DNA of 64,000 bases from JAJPHF01 sp035293805. Its GTDB lineage: Bacteria > Chloroflexota > UBA6077 > JAJPHF01. The notes under the pieces are model-generated. The model had not been told where the DNA came from. It did no database searches and saw only the letters and a list, made by a program, of their open reading frames with translations. The position numbers were made by a program, and so were the translations under genes. The stretch lies in the NCBI GenBank assembly GCA_035293805.1, contig DATGMD010000067.1, positions 61,255 through 125,254 on the forward strand, in the 5' to 3' direction. Shown one piece after another: positions 52,426-60,721 of the stretch (its first letter is position 1; each line of letters opens with the position of its first letter).

Positions 52426-53820
52426 ATGATTACCCCGGAGACGCGCCCGCCCCACGCGCCGCCGGGGTTGTTCGGCCCTCCGGGGCTAGCGCTTCTGCTT
52501 GGGGCCACGCTCGTCGCCGCCCGGCTGGGTGCGCCGTGGGTCGCGCTGCTGGCCGGCAGCCTCCTGCTCGTCGGACTGCTCGCCCGCCTCTGGGCGCGCT
52601 ACGCGCTGGTGGGCCTCGTCTACACACGGCAGGGGATAGGGGTGGGGCCAGGAGATATGCGGGACGGTGAGCAAGCCGCCGCTATCCTCCCCCATCCCTT
52701 ACCGCCTATCCCCTATTCCCCCGTCGTGCGGGCCTTCTGCGGCGACACGCTCGTCCTCGACACCCGTCTGAGCAACCGCAAGCTGCTGCCGCTGCCCTGG
52801 GTCGAGGTGTGGGAGCGGCTGCCGCTGGCGCTCGATCCCGGCGAGGAGCTGATCGAGTCGGTCGAGGCGCGCGGGCAGGGCTGGCTGTGCCAGGGCGCCT
52901 CGCTCTGGCCGTACCAGCGAGCGCGCTGGCGGCACCGCCTGGCCTGCCGGCACCGCGGCACGTTTTCTCTCGGGCCGGTCCGCGTGCGCGCGGGCGATCC
53001 GTTTGGCTTGGGCGAGCGGGAGATACTGCTGCCCGCCCACCTGCAAGCGATCGTCTACCCGCGTGTGGTACCCTTGCGGCGGCTTACCCTGCCGCTGCGC
53101 CACCCCACGCTCGACGCAGCCAGCCGCCGCGGCCTGGTCACCGACCCCACGCGGACCGCCTGGCTGCGCGCCTACCAGCCTGGCGACCCGCCGCGCCTGG
53201 TGCACTGGCCTGCCACCGCGCACCAGGGCTCCCTCCAGGTGCGCGTGCCCGAGCCGACGACAACACTGCAGGTCAGCTTGGTGCTCGACGCCGCGTCGTT
53301 CGACGTCGTACTAGCGCTCTACCGCGAGACGCTGTTCGAGCTAGCCGTGTCGGCCCTCGCGTCCATCGCCGTCTACCTCCATGCGGCCGGCCATCCCGTC
53401 GGGCTGTACACAGACGCCCGCCCGCCGGTCACCGTGCCGCCGAGCGCCAGCCCAGCGCAGCTCGAAACGCTGCTGGAATGGCTCGCCCGGATTGAAGTGG
53501 GACCAACCAGAGGCCAGGGGCCACGGGATAGGGGGTGGGGACTGGGAGAGGGCGAAGAGGCGCCCTCCCCCATCCCCTACTCCCCATCCTCCATCCCGCG
53601 CGGCAGCGCCGTTGTGCTGGCCGTATCCGAGCTAGCAGCCGACTTGCCGGCGACGCTCGCGCAGCTCGCGGAAGGCGGGCGCGCGGTCGTCGTCCTGCTC
53701 GCCGGGTCGGGCCACCGCGCGCCGCCGCTGCCACGCGAGCGGGTGGTCCCGCTCACGCCGAACAGCGATCTCGTCGCCGTGCTGGAGGGCGCGCCGACGC
53801 TGCAAGGGGAGTTCGGATGA
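52426..53820 (+). CDS. DUF58 domain protein with two repeat insertions
   Basis: ATG 52426 is used (GTG 52417 in frame). The N-terminal hydrophobic hairpin (GLALLLGATLVAARLGAPWVALLAGSLLLVGLL) is followed by the conserved region NRKLLPLPWVEV, RHRGTFSLGPVRVRAGDPFGL and the signature WLRAYQPGDPPRLVHWPATA. Two low-complexity inserts encoded by CCCCATN-type arrays break the fold: PHPLPPIPYSP near residue 90 and SPIPYSPSSIP near 385. DUF58 proteins partner with MoxR and are associated with membrane or envelope assembly. The gene overlaps the DUF4129 start (ATGA). Confidence 0.88.
   Translation: MITPETRPPHAPPGLFGPPGLALLLGATLVAARLGAPWVALLAGSLLLVGLLARLWARYALVGLVYTRQGIGVGPGDMRDGEQAAAILPHPLPPIPYSPVVRAFCGDTLVLDTRLSNRKLLPLPWVEVWERLPLALDPGEELIESVEARGQGWLCQGASLWPYQRARWRHRLACRHRGTFSLGPVRVRAGDPFGLGEREILLPAHLQAIVYPRVVPLRRLTLPLRHPTLDAASRRGLVTDPTRTAWLRAYQPGDPPRLVHWPATAHQGSLQVRVPEPTTTLQVSLVLDAASFDVVLALYRETLFELAVSALASIAVYLHAAGHPVGLYTDARPPVTVPPSASPAQLETLLEWLARIEVGPTRGQGPRDRGWGLGEGEEAPSPIPYSPSSIPRGSAVVLAVSELAADLPATLAQLAEGGRAVVVLLAGSGHRAPPLPRERVVPLTPNSDLVAVLEGAPTLQGEFG
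52630..52722. repeat. CCCCATN-type heptad inverted array in DUF58, first copy
   Basis: The left arm CAGGGGATAGGGGTGGGG (52630-52647) and the right arm ending CCGCCTATCCCCTATTCCCC (52703-52722) each have 7-bp period. They share the complementary 10-mer AGGGGATAGG/CCTATCCCCT. The array is in-frame. Confidence 0.7.
53525..53597. repeat. CCCCATN-type heptad inverted array in DUF58, second copy
   Basis: The left arm GGGATAGGGGGTGGGGACTG (53525-53544) is followed by right-arm units CCCCCATCCCCTACTCCCCA (from 53567) to 53597. It is a relative of the first copy and lies in-frame near the C-terminal part of DUF58. Confidence 0.7.
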
Positions 53821-55232
53821 GGCTCCCCCCACCCCGTCCTACGCTGCACCCAGCACTCGGCACGCGGCGCTCGATCCTGCCTTGGCCGATGATGGCGATG
53901 GAGGCGGCGCTCGTCTACCCGCTCGTCGCCCACTGGCTCACGGGGCCGGACGGCCGTGCGCCGCTCGGGCCGCTCGCCGCGCTCGTCATGCTGCCGCTCG
54001 GCTACCTTGCCACCCGCCACAGCCCCATCCGCGGCGTGCCCGTCGCTCGCGCCGACGTGGGCATTGGCCTCGCTTTCACCCTGCGCCTGCTTACCGCGCC
54101 ACCGTCGCCGGCGGCGATACAGGAGGGGCCGCTGCTCGGGCCGCTGGAGTGGCTGCTCAGCGCCGTGCTGCCAGCGCTCGTCGGGTTCGGCCTCTGGTGG
54201 CGCGGCGGCGCGCTGGCCGACGCCGAGCTGACCGCCGACGGTGTGCGGGACGAGTTCCTGATCGTCGGCGCCGCGCTGCTCGGCGTGCTCGTGCTGTTCC
54301 GCGACGCGGCCGGCATTGACGCACTGACAAGCGCTGCGGCGGTGATCGCCTACCTGGGCGCGGGACTCGTCGCCGTCGGCCTGGCGCGTCAAGAGCAGGC
54401 CGGCCTCGCGCCGACCGCCGCGTCCACTGGCGTCGTCGCGGCCACGACGCTGGCGCTCCTTGTCGCCAGCGTGGGTCTTGTCGCGCTGCTCAGTCCTGAG
54501 CTAGCGGGCATTATCCTGGGACTGCTCGGTCAGGCTGTTGGTGCCCTCTTCTGGCTGGTGACCCTGCCGCTCGCCTGGCTGCTGTCGCGGCTGAACCTGC
54601 GGCTGCCGTTGGCGACCGACCTGCCCACGATGCGGCCGGTCCAGCCGCCCCCCGAGTTGGCCGAGCGCCCACTGCCGCCCGAGTGGCTGTTGCAGCTGAT
54701 TGGCGTTCTCGTCTCGGTCCTCGCCGTGCTCGGCATCCTGGTGGTCGCCGCCGCGCTCATCTGGCTCCTGCTCGCCCTCTTGCAGCGGGTCGAGTTTCGG
54801 CCTGGCGTGCGCGGGCCAGTGGCCATGGAGGCTGACGGCACGCCGTGGCAGGATGCGCGCGACGCGATTGGCGGCGTGCGCAGCTGGCTGCTGCGGCTGG
54901 CCGGCGGCGCCCGCGCGGCCACCCGGCGTTCCGACAGCCAGGTGCGCGACGCGCGCGCTGCCTACCGGGTGCTGCTGCGCTGGGCCAGCGCCCGCGGCGT
55001 CGCCCGCGCGCCCGCCGAGACGCCCGCCGAGCTGCAGCGCCGGCTCGTCGCCTACGAGCCCGCCGCCGCCGCGCATTACGCGGTCCTGACCGCAGCCTAC
55101 GAGCGGGCGCGGTACGGCGGCACGGCGACATCCGCCGCCGAGCTCGCGCGCCTCCGCGCGAGCCTGCAAGCGCTGGATGCGCTGCCGCCCTCCCGGCGCC
55201 CGGATCCCAGGGAGAGAGGAGAGCAGCCGTGA
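53817..55232 (+). CDS. Multi-pass membrane protein with DUF4129 domain
   Basis: ATG 53817 overlaps the DUF58 stop, giving 471 aa. Roughly seven hydrophobic segments occupy residues about 35-285 (AALVYPLVAHWL, LLSAVLPALVGFGLWW, FLIVGAALLGVLVLF and so on). The C-terminal cytosolic part carries DUF4129-like DARAAYRVLLRWASARGVARAPAETPAELQRRL, often fused to or near transglutaminase-like domains in MoxR operons; no transglutaminase core is present here. The first 20 residues include a heptad-repeat trace (CAGCACT CGGCACG CGGCGCT, 53851-53871; protein PALGTRRS). Confidence 0.85.
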   Translation: MRLPPPRPTLHPALGTRRSILPWPMMAMEAALVYPLVAHWLTGPDGRAPLGPLAALVMLPLGYLATRHSPIRGVPVARADVGIGLAFTLRLLTAPPSPAAIQEGPLLGPLEWLLSAVLPALVGFGLWWRGGALADAELTADGVRDEFLIVGAALLGVLVLFRDAAGIDALTSAAAVIAYLGAGLVAVGLARQEQAGLAPTAASTGVVAATTLALLVASVGLVALLSPELAGIILGLLGQAVGALFWLVTLPLAWLLSRLNLRLPLATDLPTMRPVQPPPELAERPLPPEWLLQLIGVLVSVLAVLGILVVAAALIWLLLALLQRVEFRPGVRGPVAMEADGTPWQDARDAIGGVRSWLLRLAGGARAATRRSDSQVRDARAAYRVLLRWASARGVARAPAETPAELQRRLVAYEPAAAAHYAVLTAAYERARYGGTATSAAELARLRASLQALDALPPSRRPDPRERGEQP

Positions 55233-56467
55233 ATCGCTGGCTCGTCGTACTCGGTGCCCCGATCCTACTGGCCGCCGGCCTCGCGCTCGCACCGTCGTCG
55301 GCCGCGCGCCTCGCGCCATCCCCGACCCTCGTCTCCCAGCGCCCCCTGAGCCCATTTGCCATCCACCCCCGTCAGCCGGTTGGCCTGCCGGAGCAGGTCA
55401 GCGATCAGGACACGTCGAGCCTCACGGCTGTCCACTTCGTCGATGCCCGGCACGGCTGGGTGGCGGGGCTCGGCTGGATTCTAGCGACCGCGGATGGCGG
55501 TCAGACGTGGGCACCCCAGATCTCCACTACCGACCCGATCGCCAGCTTCGCGTTCGTGGACCCCAGCACCGGCTGGGCGGTGGGCCGCCATTCTTTTGTC
55601 GGCACAACGGACGGTGGCCAGACCTGGCAGCGGCGGGACGAGACCACGCCGGACCTTGCTGCGGTCTCCTTCGCCACACGCGCCGTCGGCTGGGGACTGG
55701 CGGGCATGGCGCCGCCGCGCGGCCAGCCGGCCGCGGCGCCTCAGCCCGCCCCGGGAGCGATCGCGGCGACGAGCGATGGCGGCGAAACGTGGGCTCCCAC
55801 GGCCGCGCAGCCCGCGCCGATGCAGTCGGTCTGCCTGGCGGACTCCGACCAGGGCTGGGCCGCCAGCCACGCCGGTGTCTGGCGCACCGGCGACGGCGGT
55901 GTGACCTGGACAAGCGTGCTGGTCGCGCCGGCCGAGTCATCCGGCGACGCACAGCCCCTACGCGAGGGGTTCACGGCCGACGTGCAGTGCGTCGACGGCG
56001 ACACGGCCTGGGTGCTGTTCACGGCGCCGGGCGCTATGATGCAGACCGGCTGGGCGCTGTACCGCAGCGGCGACGCGGGCGCCACCTGGACGCCAGTCGC
56101 GCAGTCGGGTCAGTTCTTCCCGGCTACGGACGCGGCCCGGGGGACCGGCGGCTGGAACCGCGTGCGCCTAGCGGCGGTAGACGCCGGCACCGCCTACGTT
56201 GTCGGCACCTGCGTGCCTTGCAGCCCGCCCGGCGCGGCGGGATCGGGCACCGTGTCGCTGGGCGTGAGTCGCGACGCGGGCCAGAGCTGGCAGGATCTGC
56301 CGCCGCTGCCCGATACTTTTGGCGCGGCGATCGTCAGTGCGCCCTTCGCGGCGTCGTTCCCCACGGCCGAGCACGGCTGGCTCGTCGCGCCCGGCAGCAC
56401 GAACCTCTACGCCACGGCCGATGGCGGCACAACCTGGACCTCGCACCCCCTCGACGTAAGCCCCTAG
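55229..56467 (+). CDS. Secreted Asp-box (YCF48-like) repeat protein
   Basis: GTG 55229 overlaps the DUF4129 stop (GTGA); 412 aa with a signal peptide. Seven Asp-box motifs (TADGGQTWAP, TTDGGQTWQR, TSDGGETWAP, TGDGGVTWTS, SGDAGATWTP, SRDAGQSWQD, TADGGTTWTS) predict a beta-propeller, as in YCF48/Hcf136-type assembly factors and sialidase-like folds. It closes the MoxR-DUF58-DUF4129 operon, so it may be a substrate or partner of the MoxR system (inference). Confidence 0.88.
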   Translation: MNRWLVVLGAPILLAAGLALAPSSAARLAPSPTLVSQRPLSPFAIHPRQPVGLPEQVSDQDTSSLTAVHFVDARHGWVAGLGWILATADGGQTWAPQISTTDPIASFAFVDPSTGWAVGRHSFVGTTDGGQTWQRRDETTPDLAAVSFATRAVGWGLAGMAPPRGQPAAAPQPAPGAIAATSDGGETWAPTAAQPAPMQSVCLADSDQGWAASHAGVWRTGDGGVTWTSVLVAPAESSGDAQPLREGFTADVQCVDGDTAWVLFTAPGAMMQTGWALYRSGDAGATWTPVAQSGQFFPATDAARGTGGWNRVRLAAVDAGTAYVVGTCVPCSPPGAAGSGTVSLGVSRDAGQSWQDLPPLPDTFGAAIVSAPFAASFPTAEHGWLVAPGSTNLYATADGGTTWTSHPLDVSP

Positions 56468-56557
56468 CGGACCATCACAAGGCCGCCGGTGTACTGTAGG
56501 AGATTCTTGATGCCGGTTGTGAAACCACGACCCAGGCCGGCCGCCTAGTGGCGTGCA

Positions 56558-56992
56558 CTAGCGACTGCCCGCGAGCGGGTGCAGGATGACGATCGGGATG
56601 TGGCGCGTAGTCTTCGCGCGGTAGGCGCCCCAGACTGGCGTCTGGGCGACCAGCCGCGGCCACAGGCGCTGCTCGTCCGCCGGGCCGGCCTGCTCCGCCC
56701 GCACGCGGAAGCGGCGCCGACCCACCTGCACCTCCGCCTCCGGGCGCGCTTCCAGGTTCCAGTACCAGCCGGGCTGCACGTCCTTGCCGCCGTTCGAGCC
56801 GACGATCACCAGATTCCCGCCGTCACGCAGGTAGCCGAGCGGCCACGTGCGGCGCCGGCCGGTCTTGCGGCCGACAGTCGTGAGCAACAGCACGGGGGTC
56901 TGGCGGTGGCTCCCCAGCCGCCCGCCGCTCAGCCGATACAGCGCCGCGTGCGCCTGGTAGAGCAGCCGCCTCACCGCGTCCCAGCGTGCCAT
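56558..56992 (-). CDS. Deazaflavin (F420)-dependent nitroreductase-like protein
   Basis: A 144-aa split-barrel protein of the Ddn/nitroreductase family. It has LLLTTVGRKTGRRRTWPLGYLRDG (F420 binding), LVIVGSNGGKDVQPGWYWNLEARPEAEVQVG and TTRHIPIVIL at the end. Ddn-type enzymes use reduced F420 to reduce quinones or nitro compounds. Its presence suggests the organism makes F420. It is the last gene of a minus-strand set with the SDR, molybdopterin and MsrB genes, though 57 nt separates it from the SDR. Confidence 0.87.
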   Translation of the reverse strand: MARWDAVRRLLYQAHAALYRLSGGRLGSHRQTPVLLLTTVGRKTGRRRTWPLGYLRDGGNLVIVGSNGGKDVQPGWYWNLEARPEAEVQVGRRRFRVRAEQAGPADEQRLWPRLVAQTPVWGAYRAKTTRHIPIVILHPLAGSR

Positions 56993-57049
56993 CGGCCTGC
57001 TCCCGCGCGGGCTCAGCCGCCCACGTCTACTGCGCCGGCGCGGGCCGGC

Positions 57050-57850
57050 TCAGTCGCCCGGATCAACGAAGCCGTACTCGGCGGCTAGATCGGCAACCTC
57101 TAGCGCCTGGCCCGTCTTCGCCATCACGGCCGGGTCGGCCGTCAGGGCCGCCACCGCCCGCCCGGCGAAGCGCGGCGACTGCGCCGGCTCGGGCGTCGGC
57201 CGGTTCGTCCACAAGTGCGCCGTGGCGCGGGTCCGCTCAGTCGCCACCATGCTCGGCCGGATGCTCAGCGCCGCGACGCCGTACGGCCGCAGCTCGTGCG
57301 CCATGTCCGCCGCCAGTCGCTCCAATGCCGCCTTCGCCGCCCCATAGGCGACGTTGAACAGGTAGCGCGCGCCGCCGACCGACGAGACGTTCACAATCAG
57401 CCCGCGGCCTTGCGCGATCATCAGCGGCGCGGCCGCGCGGCTCGCCACGAAGTGCGCCCGCAGGCCGACGGTGTGGATGTGGTCCCACACCTCAAACGGT
57501 AGCTCCCAGAACGGCACGTCGCCCGGCGTCTCCAGGCCGGGAATCGAGTAGACGTTGTTGACCAGCACGTCGAGGCGGCCGTGCTCGGCCTGCACCTGCG
57601 TGAACAGCGCGGCGATCGCCGCGTCGTCATGGTGATCGCAGCGCACGGCTACACCACGCCCGCCCAGCGCGCTGACGGCCTCGGCCGTCGCACCGATCGT
57701 GCCCGGCCAGGGCGCTGTGCCCTCCTCGATCGTCCGCCCCGTGACGTAGACGGTCGCGCCTGCCTCGCCCAGCCCGAGCGCAATGCCCTTGCCGACACCG
57801 CGGCTCGCACCCGTCACGACCGCGACCCGGTCCGCCAGCGGCAGCGACAT
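57050..57850 (-). CDS. Short-chain dehydrogenase/reductase
   Basis: A 266-aa SDR with NAD(P)-binding TGASRGVGKGIA near the N-terminus, NNVYS, the active-site serine block LIVNVSSVGG and the catalytic YGAAK (Tyr/Lys). The NVYSIPGLETPGDVPFWE loop and long C-terminal tail are extra. ATG 57850 is directly adjacent to the stop of the upstream molybdopterin gene (TAG-ATG), so the two are translationally linked. Substrate unknown. Confidence 0.9.
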   Translation of the reverse strand: MSLPLADRVAVVTGASRGVGKGIALGLGEAGATVYVTGRTIEEGTAPWPGTIGATAEAVSALGGRGVAVRCDHHDDAAIAALFTQVQAEHGRLDVLVNNVYSIPGLETPGDVPFWELPFEVWDHIHTVGLRAHFVASRAAAPLMIAQGRGLIVNVSSVGGARYLFNVAYGAAKAALERLAADMAHELRPYGVAALSIRPSMVATERTRATAHLWTNRPTPEPAQSPRFAGRAVAALTADPAVMAKTGQALEVADLAAEYGFVDPGD

Positions 57851-58381
57851 CTACCGACCAGGGCCGGGCGCTGGCTTGGCCGCGCCGCGTCCGAGCCGTG
57901 CGCGGGCGATGCGCTGACCGTCGTCAGGACCGGGCTCCGCGGTCAGCTCCAGCCGCTCGACCCACTTCACGCTCGTGAAGCACGCGCCGCCTGGCACTAC
58001 TAGGCGCCAAGGCGCACCGTGCTCAATCGTCAGCGGCTCACCGTTCAGCGACTCCGCCAGCAGCGCGTCGCCCGCCACGTCGAGCGCTAGCGGCACTGCG
58101 TACTCGCCCGCGTAGGCCCGCACGTAGCGGGCCTCCGTCCGCGGCGCGGCGAGCGCCAACAGATCGCCCAGCCGCACGCCACGCCAGCGCAGGCCAGGCA
58201 CCTCCCAGCCCTCCTCACAGACGAACGGCTCAGCCAGGTCCACGCGGGGCAGCGCGACCAGGTCGGCCGCTGCCAGCGCGCGCGGCGTGGCCACCAGGCC
58301 GTCGATCTGCAACGCCGGCGCCGCGCGCGCCTGGATTGCCGGCGGCACGGGATGAGCGGGCAGCTGCTCGCGCGTCTCCAT
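57851..58381 (-). CDS. Molybdopterin-dependent oxidoreductase (sulfite oxidase/MsrP-like)
   Basis: A 176-aa protein with the oxidoreductase molybdopterin fold: LQIDGLVATPRALAAADLVALPRVD, the conserved Cys in EPFVCEEGWEVPGLRWRGVRLGDLL (molybdenum ligand), and NGEPLTIEHGAPWRLVVPGGACFTSVKWVERLEL. It lacks a signal peptide or dimerisation domain, so it is a small version of the sulfite oxidase superfamily. The start codon lies 4 nt after the MsrB stop. Its position beside MsrB suggests sulfoxide or related redox chemistry, but the substrate is inferred. Confidence 0.85.
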   Translation of the reverse strand: METREQLPAHPVPPAIQARAAPALQIDGLVATPRALAAADLVALPRVDLAEPFVCEEGWEVPGLRWRGVRLGDLLALAAPRTEARYVRAYAGEYAVPLALDVAGDALLAESLNGEPLTIEHGAPWRLVVPGGACFTSVKWVERLELTAEPGPDDGQRIARARLGRGAAKPAPGPGR

Positions 58382-58385
58382 GCGG

Positions 58386-58781
58386 CTAGCTCTCCTTGTC
58401 GAGCTTCAGGCTGGCGGAATTGATGCAGTAGCGCATCCCTGTCGGCGCCGGCCCATCGGGGAACAGGTGCCCCAGGTGGCCGCCGCAGCTGCTGCACATG
58501 ACTTCCGTGCGCACCATGCCGTAGCTGGTGTCCGTCTCGGTCTCGACGCTGTCCGGCACGCAGGTCCAGAAGCTGGGCCAGCCGGTGCCCGACTCGTACT
58601 TCTCCTCAGAGCGGAACAGCGGCGCGCCGCAGCCCGCGCAGCGGTACGTGCCCGCGTCCTTGGTGCGGTAGTACTCACCCGTGAAAGCGCGCTCCGTGCC
58701 CTTCTCCCGCAGGACGTGGTACTGCTCGGGCGTCAGCGTCTGCCGCCACTCCGCATCGGTCTTTTGGACCTTCTCGGCCAT
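58386..58781 (-). CDS. msrB: Peptide methionine-(R)-S-oxide reductase MsrB
   Basis: A 131-aa MsrB from ATG 58781. Structural zinc cysteines are C48/C51 (CAGC) and C96/C99 (CSSC); the catalytic Cys is C119 in GMRYCINSASL; C74 could be the resolving cysteine. Family blocks YESGTGWPSFW and GHLGHLFPDGP are present. It repairs methionine-R-sulfoxide. It heads a minus-strand set with a molybdopterin protein (4-nt gap), SDR and F420-type reductase, and is divergent from the Gly-rich peptide gene 256 nt away. Confidence 0.95.
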   Translation of the reverse strand: MAEKVQKTDAEWRQTLTPEQYHVLREKGTERAFTGEYYRTKDAGTYRCAGCGAPLFRSEEKYESGTGWPSFWTCVPDSVETETDTSYGMVRTEVMCSSCGGHLGHLFPDGPAPTGMRYCINSASLKLDKES

Positions 58782-59037
58782 CGTCGCCTCCTCCTTGCGG
58801 ATGCACGATCTCATTCTTTACCCATAGCCTACCACCGCGGGCCGGCCAGGCGCGCTCACCCCAGTCAGCCGGCGGGCGGGGCCCGCGCGCCGACTCGTCC
58901 CAGCCGCTGCGCGGTCGCTGTACCCGCGCGGGGTACTTGCTTTAGAGACGTGGTGCTCTATTGCAGCGGACGAGCGCGGCACGGTGGCCGCAAAGAGCAC
59001 CGCCAGGCGACCGAATAGGTAGGACGGGAGGCACCCC

Positions 59038-59244
59038 ATGGACGACGCGCGCGCGCAGGATCTCGCGTTCGACATCGAGGAGCTAGAGCCGCGACGCGCA
59101 GCCGGGGCGGGCGCGCAGATGATGGGCAGCGGCGGGATGGGTGGCGGCAGCGGCACGCTGGGCATCACCGGCGGCGTCACGGGCACCGCCACGATCAACG
59201 GCAGCGGCGGCTCGGGCGGCAGCGGCGGCGGCAGCGGCACCTAG
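59038..59244 (+). CDS. 68-aa Gly-rich peptide (possible RiPP precursor)
   Basis: Starts at ATG 59038 with GGGAGGC upstream. The first 20 residues, MDDARAQDLAFDIEELEPRR, are acidic and leader-like; the FDIEELEPR segment resembles the FDxxELE-type leader motifs of some ribosomally made, modified peptides. The remainder is Gly/Ser/Thr-rich (20 of the last 39 residues are Gly), with SGTLGITGGVTGTATING in the middle and no Cys. No modification or export gene is nearby, so RiPP status is only a hypothesis. A low-complexity structural peptide is the alternative. Confidence 0.5.
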   Translation: MDDARAQDLAFDIEELEPRRAAGAGAQMMGSGGMGGGSGTLGITGGVTGTATINGSGGSGGSGGGSGT

Positions 59245-59396
59245 CCACGCCTATCGCTGACCGGCCGTGCGTCGACACAGCAGCCGCGCACCCAACGTCC
59301 ACATCCGGCCGCCGGGCGCGTCCGACGCTCGCCCCCTCCTAGTGTCGGACGCGCCCGGCGGCCGCACTTCCGCCAGCCACCCGACAACGCGCCCGC

Positions 59397-60527
59397 CTAC
59401 TGAAACACCTGGCGGAAAAAGCCGGCGCGGTCCAGCTCGTCCACGAGGTGGTTGTCCACGAGCTGCTCGGGCCGCAGGTTGCGCGCGGCCGGGTTCTCCT
59501 TGGCAGCCGCCTCGACGTCGTAGCGCACCGCGTCGGGCAGCGCGTGCTGGTCGATCTCCCAGCCCGGCAGGAGGGCGTCGTACGTGCGCTCCAGCAGTGC
59601 CGGGTCGTCGGCCTGGATGTGCTGGGCGATGATCGCCTTGGTGCGCTCCTTCTCCTTGTGAGCGAACGCGACGCCCTCGGCGATCGCCTGGATCAGGCGC
59701 CGCGCGGCGCTCTCGTTGGCCGCCACCCAGTGGTGCGTGGTCGCCACGCCGGACATCATCATCGGCAGCTTGTAGTCGGCCGTGTTTAGCAGGAGGTGCA
59801 TGCCCTCGTCCTCGGCGCGGAACGTGGCTGGCGGGCCGAGCATCGCCGCCGCCACGCCGCCCGAGACGAGCGAGGTCACCGAGTTGGTGAGGTTGCCCGT
59901 GGCGATCAGCGTCACGTCCCGGTCGGGGTCCATGCCGGCGCGCTGGAGTGTCAGCTCGGTGGCCGTCTTGATGATGCCGCCGCGGCTCGTGATCGCCACC
60001 TGCTTCCCGCGCAGGTCTTGCAAGCTCGCCACGTCGGGCCGCGCGTAAAGCCAGAAGCGCAGGTAGTTGCCGTAGCTGCTGATGTACACGAGGTCTGAGC
60101 CGCCGAGAACCGAGTTCACGAGCGGCGTGCTGCCGAGGTGCGAGGCGGCTAGCTCGCCGGCGATCAGCGCCGGCACGATCAGGTCAGCCGACAACGTTGC
60201 CAGCTCGACGTCGAGCCCATACCTCGTGAAGATGCCCATGTCTTTGGCCACCCAGGCGGGTGTCACCTCGGCCGTGGTCGTATTCAGCCCAAAGCGCAGC
60301 GCGACCGGCGCGGGTGTCGCGCTCGCCTGCCCGGCGGCCGGCGCGCCGGCTGGAGCGGCGCCGCTGGCAGCGCTCGGCGCCACGACGGTCGGCCCGCTCG
60401 TCGGTGCAGCCGCAGCCGGCGCGCCGGCCACCGGGGCGGCAGCCCCCGCGCCCGGCGCCGCCGCCGGCTGGCACGCCAGCACCGGCCACAGACACAGCGC
60501 CAGCGCGAGCAGGCGCACACGCGGCAT
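59397..60527 (-). CDS. NMT1-type ABC substrate-binding lipoprotein
   Basis: ATG 60527 follows GGAGGTGA; 376 aa. The signal ends in LWPVLAC (lipobox), and an Ala/Pro/Gly linker runs to about residue 70. The binding domain has VALRFGLNTTTAEVTPAWVAKDMGIFTRYGLDV, IVPALIAGELAASHLGSTPLVNSV, DLRGKQVAITSRGGIIKTATELTLQRAGMDPDRDVTL and a helical tail. Adjacent genes are the Gly-rich peptide and UbiD, with no permease or ATPase. It is possibly a binding protein for the UbiD substrate (inference). Confidence 0.87.
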   Translation of the reverse strand: MPRVRLLALALCLWPVLACQPAAAPGAGAAAPVAGAPAAAAPTSGPTVVAPSAASGAAPAGAPAAGQASATPAPVALRFGLNTTTAEVTPAWVAKDMGIFTRYGLDVELATLSADLIVPALIAGELAASHLGSTPLVNSVLGGSDLVYISSYGNYLRFWLYARPDVASLQDLRGKQVAITSRGGIIKTATELTLQRAGMDPDRDVTLIATGNLTNSVTSLVSGGVAAAMLGPPATFRAEDEGMHLLLNTADYKLPMMMSGVATTHHWVAANESAARRLIQAIAEGVAFAHKEKERTKAIIAQHIQADDPALLERTYDALLPGWEIDQHALPDAVRYDVEAAAKENPAARNLRPEQLVDNHLVDELDRAGFFRQVFQ

Positions 60528-60624
60528 CGCTCTCACCTCCTCGGCGCCGCGCCCGCAGCCGGCGTCTCCGCCAGTGTACCGCGAGTCAGACCCGATCCGG
60601 GACAGCGGTTCGCCTAACTGGGCG

Positions 60625-60701
60625 CGCCCTCACCCCGGCCCTCTCCCAGGGGGAGAGGGGGAGGGACCGGCCCTCTCGCAGGGGGAGAGGGAGCGAGGGC
60701 A
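60625..60701. repeat. REP-like repeat (tandem pair)
   Basis: CCCTCACCCCGGCCCTCTCC then GGGGGAGAGGG and a second half-copy CCCTCTCGCAGGGGGAGAGG occupy most of the 194-nt gap between the binding protein and UbiD. Same family as at 19190, 45585 and 62643. Confidence 0.7.
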
Positions 60702-60721
60702 CTCTGCAGCCGGACTTGGCA

